Assembly (NCBI RefSeq): GCF_964355755.1
Contig: NC_092678.1
Coordinates: 16,712,922-16,776,921 of the forward strand
Length of the DNA stretch: 64,000 bases
From: Antedon mediterranea
Taxonomy: Eukaryota; Echinodermata; Crinoidea; Comatulida; Antedonidae
Reading direction: 5' to 3'
The notes under the pieces are model-generated. The model did not search any database. It had not been told where the DNA came from and saw only the letters and a list, made by a program, of their open reading frames with translations. Position numbers and translations under genes: made by a program. Positions 20,044 through 31,880 of this stretch are shown here, one piece after another (position 1 is the first letter of the stretch; each line of letters opens with the position of its first letter).

Positions 20044-21316
20044 ATTTACTGTATGTGAACATTTATTAATGTTAGATTTAAATAAATCAATGTTGTAAAA
20101 AAAAATATAATTTGTATTTTCTATTGTTATAATTGTCTGGTAATAAAGTAAGGCGCTGCTGTCAGATGTAAATATAATAATATTTCTGTATAATTATTTG
20201 GCAAATTGACAAGTAGGCATACACTGATGCCCCTGTGGAAAGACAATCTCTAACTAAAGACACTGTCAGTCTGCTTGATGAGATTGAAGTAGACTCGGGA
20301 CGCATTTTTTTCCCTATTAGGTTAAGGCAGAAACTATAGAGGGCCTGATTCCATACAGGAATATTTATGATGTGACGGCAAACCATGGAAATGGTTTTCA
20401 TCAAGCGGTAACCGAAAATGATCTCTCTTGATAAACTGCTTGCACATGGCCTTTAATCAAAAGCAGTGAGTTGGTGACTTACTGTTTAAAGATTTACTGT
20501 CCCCAAAACATTAAAAAAAAATGAAATTAATAAAATCAGAGGACATTTTGTAGTTTTTTATTTCAACAATATTTATCGTACGAGTGTGTTTCATGGACCA
20601 AACTGATTATTAGGGAACGTCACAACAATATAATTTGACATACAATAACAAGAAATATAATAGAACAAAATAAAACAAAAATAAGCGGTTAAATGCAATG
20701 AAAAAATACTATTTTTACTGTTTTTTGTTTTTTTTTTAAATTACAGTGTTTAGTCGCGTGCAACGCGACTCTACAGCTCACTATGTCGGTCGGTTTGTTG
20801 GTCGGTCGGTCGGTTAATCGGTAAATACTAACTTGAGCACGCGACTGCAGCCAAAATGTATTGTAGATGGAGAAGCATTCTATATACTTAAGTCTAGAGT
20901 TTACGATTTTTCTTTTTCTGTTTATAAGTTTGTTAATATGGATAATATTTCCGAAATAAAAAGAAATTAAATTGAATTGAAAGTTAGAATCATCTCCAAA
21001 CGTGTGCAATTTATTAATATATACAATCCATGAACAAAGATAGAAAAAACATGAACCTACAAGTCGGTGTGAAGTTTATATATTGATATTGTTATTGTTT
21101 CAAATTGGTTAAATTAACTTCAACAAATAGAATTTCATATAAAATATAAGATAACTTAAATCTATAAGTATTCAAAGTGAATGACTGTCATGTGATATCA
21201 AAATGGCATATTCAACAAAACAATTCAAAAATCCCTTTTCAGGATGAATAAGGCTTAGTTATATACACGTTTATATTGCAAATAATACTGTTTTTATTTG
21301 TACATCACCAAAATAG

Positions 21317-22322
21317 GTACTCGGATTTTGATCGTCTATGCTGTCTTGTGGGTGACATTAAAATCTGCAAGCCGACCGATGTCTTTGCGTCTTGCAAAGA
21401 CTTGTTAAAAAGAGAAGTCTTACGGGTGTTGATGTTCCTTATTGGGATATCATTCGTCATTGGAAATTTAGTTGTTATAATCTCACGATGTTATAAAAAG
21501 GATGACAAAACCGATAATATCAACAGCAGTGCGAAAAGGGTTCAAACCACACTGATCACCAACCTTGCCGTGTCCGACCTGTTAATGGCTATTTATTTAA
21601 TAACAATAGCAAGTGCGGATGTTCATTACAGAGGACGATACTGGGTAGTTGCAAAGGATTGGAAGGACAGCTTCATGTGTAGCTTTTCCGGAGCTGTTTC
21701 TACTCTTTCGGGTGAATGTTCGGTGTTTACTTTAATGGTTATGAACGTTGATCGCGCTGTTAACATCGTAAACCCATTTAGCACCAGACGTCTCAACCGC
21801 AAATACTGCAGAATTCTCATTGTATTCGCTTGGCTCGTTTTCCTTGTGCTTAGTTTTCTACCAGTTTTACACAAACTAAGCGTCATCGACATGCCGTATT
21901 TCGGCGACAGTTACTATGGAAAGCAGAGTGTATGTCTGGCACTTCCACTAACCAGAAGCCGATGGCCAGGATGGGAGTACGCCGTTGCCATATTTGTTGT
22001 GTTTAATGGAATAGGTTTTATCGTCATCGCTGTGAGTTATGCCACCATTTTCTTCTCAGTTCAGAGGTCAGGAGCCACCGTCTGTGGACGACGAAAACGA
22101 AAGGAACAATTAAAAATGGCACGGAAATTAGGAATCATTGTCTTTACTGATTTTTGTTGCTGGTTCCCGATAATCCTAATGAGTTTCTGTTCAGAAATGG
22201 GGTGGTGGGATATTCCTGACGAAATTTACGTGTGGGCAGCGACGTTTATTATACCAATAAACTCGTCGGTCAACCCTTATCTTTTCACAATTGTCTATAT
22301 GTGCATATGTAAACATAAGTAA
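21317..22322 (+). CDS. 7TM exon, copy 3
   Basis: Encodes exactly the same protein as copy 2, with the same splice signals, so units 2 and 3 separated very recently or have been homogenised. The motifs are as in copy 1 (hinge cysteines, HYRGRYW, DRA, CCWFP, NPYLF). Whether it is expressed cannot be told from the sequence. Confidence 0.7.
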
Positions 22323-22989
22323 GCCCAAGTATCCATTGAGTTACACGCAAAAGGGTTTTTCCCGAAGATAGAAAATATTTGTGTACTATACAATACAATT
22401 TATAGAGAACGTTTCTATTTAAAATTAAATAGGCCTAAAAGTAGGACGATCCCATAAAAGACGTAAACAAAGTACATTACATCATTTTTTAATCCATGAT
22501 TACATATACATTTATCGATGTGGTTTGGTGGATTACATTAGTTTTATGTAAGATTTGGTATATAAAATTTAGTTTTTATTTCAATTGATGTTGGTTTTAT
22601 CATTAATTATAACATATACATTTATCGATATAGTTTGGTGGATTTTGTGAATTCATGTAAGGTTTGGTAGATAAAGTATTTACGGTACTGTATTTTTATC
22701 ATTTATAATTAATTTTGACTTTTCACTAATCATTAAAATAAAGTTAATAATGTGAATATTTCGTAGGCCATATCAAACAAATAATATTTGTTTAGCATCC
22801 CGAACCCTAATACGGATGAAATTGGAGCGACATGATTGTACTTTCCCTTTAAAAAAACGAATTGTAAGAGCTGATGTAGGCTACTATGTCCGTTTTGATG
22901 ACATACCGTAACATCTAAAAAAAAGGCCGACCTCGAAAAAAAGGCCGACCTCGAAAAGAAGCCCACCTCGAAAAGATGCCCAATCCCGT

Positions 22990-23805
22990 TGTGGTTTGCA
23001 AAAGTGATCTCGAAACTGTAGTTGTATAACTTTGTCATAAGAAAAAAAATAGCACCCCATTTTATTACTATTGGCTCATCTTTCATACATCCGTCTCAAT
23101 TAGTTACTAATCTTGGTATAAAACGTGACGAATCTCTAAACATGCAAGCACACATCAGTTATATTACTAAATCAGTAAACTTTTATCTTCACAATAATGC
23201 ACACATTCGATGATTTCTTTCGATACGCTCCACATCCTCTATCATTCATGGTTTTATCTCCTCTCGTCTTGATTATTGCAATTCTCTGTTCTATGCCCTT
23301 CCGAATTTTCAAATTAATCATCTTCAACGACTACAGAACTCGGCTGCTCGTATCATTACGTTCACTAACCGTCGCTCTCACATTTCACCTGTTCTTCGAG
23401 AACTTCACTGGCTCCCAATTGACAATCGAATCAAATTTATAATCTTGCTCCTTACTTTTAAAGCACTTCTTTTCAACCAACCTGCTTATATCCGTCAATT
23501 GATCACCTTTTATGTTCCTGGACGGACTCTTAGATTATCTGATGATTTTTTACTCTCTGTTCCACGCATAACCAACTAAAACCTTTGGTCATAGATCGTT
23601 TTCTTTTGCAGCACCCACACTCTGGAATTCACTCCCCGCACAAATTAAACACTGCTCTTCTGTTGCCTTATTTAAAAAATTGCTCAAAACTCATTTTTTC
23701 GACCACTAACATGCCCAGCGCCTTTGATTTTGTACCTCGATCTTTGAATTGACGCTTTATAAATTTTGATATAATAGTAATAATAATAATAATAATAATA
23801 AGATT
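22990..23805 (+). mobile_element. 5'-truncated LINE tail (L2/CR1-type), array copy 3
   Basis: Same insertion as in units 1 and 2. An extra A at about 23573 (ataaccaactaaaacc) gives a frameshift, and the (TAA)n tail is shorter. Just upstream (22917-22975) the short repeat aaaggccgacctcgaa has gained a unit compared with copies 1 and 2. Confidence 0.82.
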
Positions 23806-25035
23806 GACTTGTAGCTGTAGATGTGCAAGAAACTTCGTTTTATGATTTTAGAGTTGCACAATGAATTGCAATGATTGATCATAGATTGAAAACCAAAAGT
23901 AATTTTGTATTGAAACTTGTTGAAAATTTAAGTCATATCATGCGCAAACTTTCTATGAATTAAAAATGGCATGTTTCACAGAAAGTTACGATTTTAAAAA
24001 TTGTGATGACGTCATCATGTTCAAAAGCGTCACTTATTTTCACCTATTCTGCACTGTATGTAGTACGTATACAGTTAGTGTATACTGTATATACTTAGAC
24101 GTGACACAAATAGGGAGCGCACACGAACATTTTTTCAATGGCATAATCATTTTTCTGTGCGCAATATTCTAACGTATGACGTGCACGTGGCTTTTGCGCT
24201 GCAGATAACCCAAATCTAGTTCAATTTTTATCTTGTCTTTTTCATTAATATACCATTTACATTTATATATGACAGTAGTTTGGTGGATTGTATTAGTTTT
24301 ATGTAATATTTGATAGATAAATACTGATTATTATTATATTAATGTTCGCTTTTCAGTAATTATTATAAAGATAAAGTTATTAATTTGAATATTTCATATT
24401 AGGCCATATAAAACAAATACTAATTTTTTAACGTATTGATACCCACTGATGAAATTCATTTATATTAAAGAAAACAAATTTCTAAAAAAGAAGCCGACAT
24501 CGTAAAGAAGCCCACTTTGGAAAAAAAAAAGAACACAGTCAAATAAAAAGAAGCCGCTCCTTAGCTTGAAATATTAATCTCGAAAAGAAGTCCATCGGAA
24601 AAAAGACACTGTGACTATCTGGCTTCTTTTAAAGATAGTTTAGGCTTTTTTCCTAGAGGGTCGGTTTGGCAGTGCAACGGATGCTATGTGAAGACATTCA
24701 GCTGATCGCTCGTGTTCAGTTGCCGGATTACTATATTAAATTTAAATTAATAATTTAAAAATCGTAATTAAAGACTTTTATTTTAACCAATGTTATGACA
24801 GTATGTGAAGCACTCAGATTATGTGCTTTACATATACATGTGCGTTTTTCTGTCCACAACGGACAGAACAATAATAGACAAATTAAACCCTTATAATTAC
24901 AGATTTCACCAACCCCGATCTGTAACTTTGTTGGCTTTATCATGTTGTGATTAAATTGTAAGAACCGTATCAATGTATATTCTTGTGAAGATTCTGTGAA
25001 GGAATTGTTACTGCATGCTTGGTATATTGCTAATG

Positions 25036-25170
25036 TTTGGTCCCCCTATGGACGCAATGCACGGTACGCAACGTTGTTTACCAATCATGCAAGCGATGGA
25101 TTATTCCAACTGTCGATTGCGATTGGTTAACTCGCTTACGCATGGCATTGCGTCTCTAGTGGGAACCAAA
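25036..25170. mobile_element. MITE, array copy 3
   Basis: Copy of the element at 14781 and 19910 with one or two substitutions. Confidence 0.6.
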
Positions 25171-26444
25171 ATTTACTGTATGTGAACATTTATTAATGTT
25201 AGATTTAAATAAATCAATGTTGTAAAAAAAAATATAATTTGTCTTTTCTATTGTTATAATTGTCTGGTAATAAAGTAAGGCGCTGCTGTCAGATGTAAAT
25301 ATAATAATATTTCTGTATAATTATTTGGCAAATTGACAAGTAGGCATACACTGATGCCCCTGTGGAAAGACAATCTCTAACTAAAGACACTGTCAGTCTG
25401 CTTGATGGGATTGAAGTAGACTCGGGACGCATTTTTTTCCCTATTAGGTTAAGGCAGAAACTATAGAGGGCCTGATTCCATACAGGAATATTTATGATGT
25501 GACGGCAAACCATGGAAATGGTTTTCATCAAGCGGTAACCGAAAATGATCTCTCTTGATAAACTGCTTGCACATGGCCTTTAATCAAAAGCAGTGAGTTG
25601 GTGACTTACTGTTTAAAGATTTACTGTCCCCAAAACATTTAAAAAAAATGAAATTAATAAAATCAGAGGACATTTTGTAGTTTTTTATTTCAACAATATT
25701 TATCGTACGAGTGTGTTTCATGGACCAAACTGATTATTAGGGAACGTCACAACAATATAATTTGACATACAATAACAAGAAATATAATAGAACAAAATAA
25801 AACAAAAATAAGCGGTTAAATGAAATGAAAAAATACTATTTTTACTGTTTTTTGTTTTTTTTTTTAATTACAGTGTTTAGTCGCGTGCAACGCGACTCTA
25901 CAGCTCACTATGTCGGTCGGTTTGTTGGTCGGTCGGTCGGTTAGTCGGTAAATACTAACTTGAGCACGCGACTGCAGCCAAAATGTATTGTAGATGGAGA
26001 AGCATTCTATATACTTAAGTCTAGAGTTTACGATTTTTCTTTTTCTGTTTATAAGTTTGTTAATATGGATGATATTTCCGAAATAAAAAGAAATTAAATT
26101 GAATTGAAAGTTAGAATCATCTCCAAACGTGTGCAATTTATTAATATTATACAATCCATGAACAAAGATAGAAAAAACATGAACCTACAAGTCGGTGTGA
26201 AGTTTATATATTGATATTGTTATAGGTTCAAATTGGTTAAATTAACTTCAACAAATAGAATTTCATATAAAATATAAGATAACTTAAATCTATAAGTATT
26301 CAAAGTAAATAACTGTCATGTGATATCAAAATGGCATATTCAACAAAACAATTCAAAAATCCCTTTTCAGGATGAATAAGGCTTAGTTATATATACGTTT
26401 ATATTGCAAATAATACTGTTTTTATTTGTACATCACCAAAATAG

Positions 26445-28393
26445 GTACTCGGATTTTGCTCGTCTATGCTGTCTTGTGGGTGACATTAAAATCTGCAAGC
26501 CGACCGATGTCTTTGCGTCTTGCAAAGACTTGCTAAAATGAGAAGTCTTACGGGTGTTGATGTTCCTTATTGGGATATCATTCGTCATTGGAAATTTAGT
26601 TGTTATAATCTCACGATGTTATAAAAAGGATGACAACACCGATAATATCAACAGCAGTGCGAAAAGGGTTCAAACCACACTGATCACCAACCTTGCCGTG
26701 TCCGACCTGTTAATGGCTATTTATTTAATAACAATAGCAAGTGCGGATGTTCATTACAGAGGACGATACTGGGTAGTTGCAAAGGATTGGAAGGACAGCT
26801 TCATGTGTAGCTTTTCCGGAGCTGTTTCTACTCTTTCGGGTGAATGTTCGGTGTTTACTTTAATGGTTATGAGCGTTGATCGCGCTGTTAACATCGTAAA
26901 CCCATTTAGCACCAGACGTCTCAACCGCAAATACTGCAGAATTCTCATCGGATTCGCTTGGCTCGTTTTCCTTGTGCTTAGTTTTCTACCAGTTTTACAC
27001 AAACTAAGCGTCATCGACATGCCGTATTTCGACGACAGTTACTATGGAAAGCAGAGTGTATGTCTGGCACTTCCACTAACCAGAAGCCGATGGCCAGGAT
27101 GCGATTTTTTTTTTCGTACATAAGTTGGGGACCCCCTCATGAAACGTCACAAAATAAACATGAATAATTCATCAGTTAAATTTGTTGTTCCGTGTGCACC
27201 CAAGCGTATAGCAACAAGAATTGATTACACGCACAATTAAACTGCGATACGATTCTTTCTACAGTAGGCCTAGGATTCTAGGTCAATTCACGTGATTCGC
27301 GCACTCTACTTCACACGCACACCACTATGCAAAGTGTGTCAGGCTAATCGACAGCTAGGCAAGACATTAGACTAAGTAGTAATTCATTAAACATAGCCTA
27401 AAGAAAGCTTAGACCCACAAGAATAAAAAATGTGTATAGTATTTGTGTACTGTAATTTTTTAATTCTGCTATTTTATTATCAAACAATATACATGTACTC
27501 AAAGGAACTTTAAAAATGCGCGTATATGAACACATGAGATGGGAAGATTAGACCCACGAGAATAAAAAATGTATTTTTGTGTAATGTTTATTGTTTAATT
27601 TTGCTGACTTATTACTCGGTCGGATTGGTTGTGTCATACCTAACACACACACGTCACACACACCGTACCCACACAGCTACTACTAGGCCTAGAATAGACA
27701 TGGGTTTAGAGACTAATAATTAGGCCTAATAGTATTAATAGAAACTATAATTTTAACACGTAATTCTTTAGTAATAAATTATATTAAAAACACCATAAAC
27801 TAAAGGCTGATTATTTCGACAATCCACACAAAACGCCGCTATTCTTCTATGAAATCGCACGCCGCAACAACAGCGGAGATAGGCCTAGAATCGTACCGCA
27901 CTTGTGTAATCACTTCTTGTTGCTATACGCTTGGGTGCACACGGAACAAGAAAATTTAACTGATGAATTATTCATGTTTATTTTGTGACGTTTCATGAGG
28001 GGGTCCCCAACTTATGTACGAAAAAAAAAATCGCGGCCAGGATGGGAGTACGCCGTTGCCATATTTGTTGTGTTTAATGGAATAGGTTTTATCGTCATCG
28101 CTGTGAGTTATGCCACCGTTTTCTTCTCAGTTCAGAGGTCAGGAGCCACCGTCTGTGGACGACGAAAACGAAAGGAACAATTAAAAATGGCACGGGAATT
28201 AGGAATCATTGTCTTTACTGATTTTTGTTGCTGGTTCCCGATAATCCTAATGAGTTTCTGTTCAGAAATGGGGTGGTGGTATATTCCTGAGGAAATTTAC
28301 GCGTGGGCAGCGACGGTTATTATACCAATAAACTCGTCGGTCAACCCTTATCTTCTCACAATTGTCTATATGTGCATATGTAAACATAAGTAA
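26445..28393 (+). pseudogene. 7TM exon, copy 4 (disrupted)
   Basis: Same acceptor and hinge as the other copies, but in CKDLLKREV the Arg codon is TGA (26539-26541; aaatgagaag). A 934-bp transposon then splits the exon after SRWPG at 27100. The remainder resumes at about 28035 and runs to TAA at 28393. Extra changes in the C-terminal half (WWDIPDEIY to WWYIPEEIY, NPYLF to NPYLL) show it is the oldest or least constrained copy. It cannot encode a full receptor. Confidence 0.9.
27101..28034. mobile_element. non-autonomous Mutator-like element (long TIR, 9-bp TSD)
   Basis: The ends begin GCGATTTTTTTTTTCGTAC and form near-perfect inverted repeats of about 130 bp that fade over a further 30-40 bp. 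It is flanked by the direct repeat GGCCAGGAT (27092-27100 and 28035-28043), present once in the intact 7TM copies. A 9-bp duplication with long TIRs is typical of Mutator-like elements. The 934-bp interior has no transposase ORF. Confidence 0.88.
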
Positions 28394-29889
28394 GCCCAAG
28401 TACCCATTGAGTTACACGCAAAAAGTGTTTTTCCCGAAGATAGAAAATATTTGTGTACTATACAAAACAATTTATAGAGAACGTTTTTATTTAAAATTAA
28501 ATAGGCCTAAAAGTAGGACGATCCCATAAAAGACTAAACAAAGTACATTACATCATTTTTTAATCCATGATTACATATACATGTATCGATGTAGTTTGGT
28601 GGATTATATTAGTTTTATGTAAGATTTGGTAGATAATATGTAGTTTTTATTTCAATTGATGTTGGTTTTATCATTAATTATAACATATACATTTATCGAT
28701 ATATAGTTTAGTGGAATTTTTAAATTTTAATGATTGATCATAGATTAAAAACCAAAAGTCATTTTGTATTTAAACTTGGTGAAAATGTAAGTCATATCAT
28801 GCGCAAACTTTCTATGGATTAAAAATGGCATGTTTCGCAGAAAGTTACGATTTTCAAAATTGTGATGACGTCATCATGTTCAAAAGCGTCAATAACTTTG
28901 GTCACTTATTTACACCTACACACTAAAAAAAAAGGTGCAAATCTCTACCTAAAAAGGTGCAAACCGATGCAACAATAGCAGCTCCCTTTAAGGTGCACAA
29001 CTGCACCTTTGACGAAAGGTGCAATTTTGAACCCTGATAAAGGGTGCTATAATGCTCCTTTGGAGTTCACATTTGCACCATATAAGGTGTAATTTTCTAC
29101 CCTAAAAGGTGCAAACTAAATGCAACAATAGCAGCTCCCCAAAGGAGCAAAATTCAACCTCTAAATAAAGGTGCAACTTTACACCCTAATAAAAGGTTCA
29201 ATAATGCTCCTCTAAGATTCAAATTTCTGTTAAAAAGGTGCACAAATAAAAATCACTAAAATACAAAAAATATTGATTAAGCTTTGTATAATTTTATTCA
29301 ACTTTAAAACATTACATTATTCAATTCAACTGCTGAATTAATGGATGGCAATTACCAGTCTCTGCACCTTAAATAGAGTGTGGCCATCTCTTCTCAAACC
29401 AACAATAGGCCTATTGTTAAAATTATCTAATGATGACATCTTTGGCAGTATTCTCTTCTTATCCCCATATATCTGAAACAGTGTTCTTGATGTCTGGTTC
29501 ACCTTTTCCGAACATTTTCACCTGATTATGTACTTTCCTAAAAAGCATGAAATAGGAAGGGAAACTATTATATTAATATTATCATTAATATGACAACATC
29601 ATACAATACATTATTGACATTGTTCTGATTTTTAAAGTCAAATTACCTTGACCACATGCTTCACATACTTTAAAGTATGTTCCTCTCCCTTTCCTGAGCT
29701 CGTAGTATAGTAGGCCCTATATACTAGAGTATTACAGTACATGTGGTCACATTTCTTTCTCCTTTTCTGAACATCTTTATTGCTGCTGATTAGAGCAGAG
29801 GTGCTCTTTCATGTTTTAAACTTATTTTATCCCTCCATGACATCATGTAGGCTGTAACTATAATTAAAAATAATGATAATGTGTATAAG

Positions 29890-30190
29890 AATTTAATATA
29901 GGCCTAGGCCTAATAATACCCAGCTACTGTAATAACTAATATTAATAACTAGGCCCCTGGCCTGCCTAGCTAGGCCTATTATTAATTATAGGCCTAGCAG
30001 GCTAGCTAGGCCTAGGACTGCTTTTAATTAAGTTTAAGGTCTAGGCCTAACCAAGGCATATAGCTAGGCCTATTATGCCTAACCTACTAGCTAGACCCAG
30101 GTAAGTAGGCCTCTAGGCCTAGACTGCATACTTTAGGCTTAACCTAGCCTAGGCCTAATAGAGGCCGCCTAGATAGGCTAGGTAGGAGGC
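29890..30190. repeat. ctaggcct-rich low-complexity stretch
   Basis: Dense irregular repeats of taggcct and ctagctagg, resuming at 31278-31470 on the other side of the nested foldback element. They are not tandem with a fixed period. Confidence 0.7.
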
Positions 30191-30200
30191 CTCTAGCTAG

Positions 30201-31277
30201 GGGTGTCACAAAACCTAAGACCACGAAAGCTAAGATCCCCTAAGACCTAAGATCACGAAAGCTAAGACCTAAGATTACAAATATTTATCTTTCGCACCTC
30301 AGACCTGCCTTGTATTTTAACTCCCAACATTTATTCTGAATACCACACCTTAGAATTGGCACTTTCATGAAAAAGAATCAAATAAAAAGTAACAAATACA
30401 TTTTTAAATTGATGATTTTACAGACGTTTTTCTCGCACACAAAATGACTAGCCTACAGTACACTGGTAGGCCTACCCCATGTTCAATGTTTTTGTTTCTA
30501 TGGAACGTCAAAAGAGCAAAAATTATATAGAGGGCTGAAAACTCTGTGGAGTCCATCTACAGTGTGCATGGAAAAATGTAAAATAAAAATTTTAATGATA
30601 ATAGTATAATCATGCAAGTACGAAGAAATAAATACTGGCAAATAAATTTTAACTTAAAAATCATGATAAGTTTTTTTGTTTTGTTTTCTTTCTGTTTTTA
30701 TACTTGTACTATTATTGTTGCTTTTTTGGTGCTCTATAAAAACAAAAACATTGAGCATGGGGAGCTCGAGGAGTTACATTACAGTATACAAAGAAACACG
30801 TCTGTAAAATCATCAATTTAAAGGATTTATTTATTTGTTATTATGTGTTTCTCCTTCTGAAAGTACTTATAAGTCCTAATTTTAAAGTGTGGTATTCAGG
30901 ATAAAGTTATTAAACAAATTTGGAGTCAAAATACAAGAAAGGCAGGTGCGTAAGAAAAACATCCTCTGAACCAACACATTGAAGTAAAATATATACCAAC
31001 AAACAACCCGTCAAGTTTGTTTGTTGTAAAGAAAAAATATACATTTACTCAACGGGCGAAAATAATGTGAGTTTATCTGTGTTTTGCGGTAGTATTAAAT
31101 TATATTTATGGTATTAAATGAAACCTACTGTGTTTAAAATTATGTATGGATAAACAAGTATTGTTTTTAAGCTGTAGTATATCTTAGAATTTGTAATCTT
31201 AGGTCTTGGGTCTTAGCTTTCGTGATCTTAGGTCTTAGGGGGTCTTAGCTTTCGTGGTCTTAGGTTTCGTGACACCC
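30201..31277. mobile_element. 1.08-kb foldback element with 10-bp TSD
   Basis: Terminal inverted repeats of about 85 bp start GGGTGTCACAAAACC (right end GGTTTCGTGACACCC inverted) and contain the subrepeat CACGAAAGCTAAGA twice. Further inward matching arms are 30293-30350 with 30890-30955, and aaattgatgattttacagac (30408) with its complement near 30798, so most of the element can fold on itself. Direct repeats ctctagctag (30191-30200, 31278-31287) flank it. The target size (9-11 bp) fits Mutator-like elements. The ORF at 30612-30821 has no recognisable domain. Confidence 0.82.
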
Positions 31278-31584
31278 CTCTAGCTAGCCATATTTATTTA
31301 TTTAGCTATCATTTTTAAGTTTTAGGCCTAGCCTAGGCTTATAGGCCTATACAATAATTAATCTAATAAAAACAACCAAACTACATGCCTATAAAGCTTC
31401 GTTACTTACTTTTAACAGCTATCCTACACTGGAGAGGTGTGGGAGCTAGGCCTAGGCCTAGTTTAATTTTATAGCCTGATTTTTTGGGCGCAAACTCCTC
31501 AATTCAAACTGCATGTTTAACAACCGCACGCGCTTAAAATTATTGTTCAATTCCTGTTTCAAATAAATTTAGAATTTTAATTGT

Positions 31585-31880
31585 GAGTGAGTGGCCGAGC
31601 GGTTAAGACAGTGGAACCGTAATCACGTAGCCATAACATCGGCAGAGGTTCGAGGCTCACTCACTCCATGGTTCTGGTGGTAGAACGAGTCTTCTCGGAT
31701 AAGGACTATAAACCGTAGGTCCAGTGTACACAACTTGCTCGTGAGCACTTTAAAGAACCTAGTACACCTTTCGAGACGAGTAGGGGGTTACCCCGGTGTA
31801 CTAGTACATCACAGCCACTGATCACCAACTGGGCCCTCTGGGAGATCAGTCTTTGACTGAAGAGGTTACCTAGTATAAAG
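31585..31880 (+). mobile_element. tRNA-derived SINE
   Basis: The head resembles a class II tRNA: box A-like TGGCCGAGCGGTTAAGAC and box B-like GGTTCGAGGCTC, between gtgagtgagtgg and its complement cactcactcc. The body continues with tctcggataaggac, aggtccagtgtacac and the cactttaaagaacc block often seen in animal SINE central domains. The tRNA part does not fold into a fully paired T arm, so it is a SINE head rather than a tRNA gene. It lies inside the TA-flanked element. Confidence 0.7.

Noticed and set aside
26554-27123. Open 189-codon reading in 7TM copy 4 as a short functional protein
   Set aside because: It starts after a nonsense codon and ends inside a transposon; without TM6-7 it cannot be a receptor.
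28920-29240. Repeated aaaggtgcaaa words, considered as a CRISPR-like array
   Set aside because: The spacing is irregular, the sequence is eukaryotic, and the words belong to the ends of a TA-flanked transposon.
29900-30190. taggcct repeats considered as telomere-like or satellite DNA
   Set aside because: There is no fixed period, and the words are common throughout the window.
30612-30821. 69-codon ORF with a hydrophobic stretch in the foldback spacer
   Set aside because: No recognisable family; a T-rich spacer gives Phe/Leu-rich translations by chance.
31585-31670. Sequence resembling a tRNA-Leu/Ser gene
   Set aside because: The T arm and anticodon arm do not pair properly and a SINE body follows.
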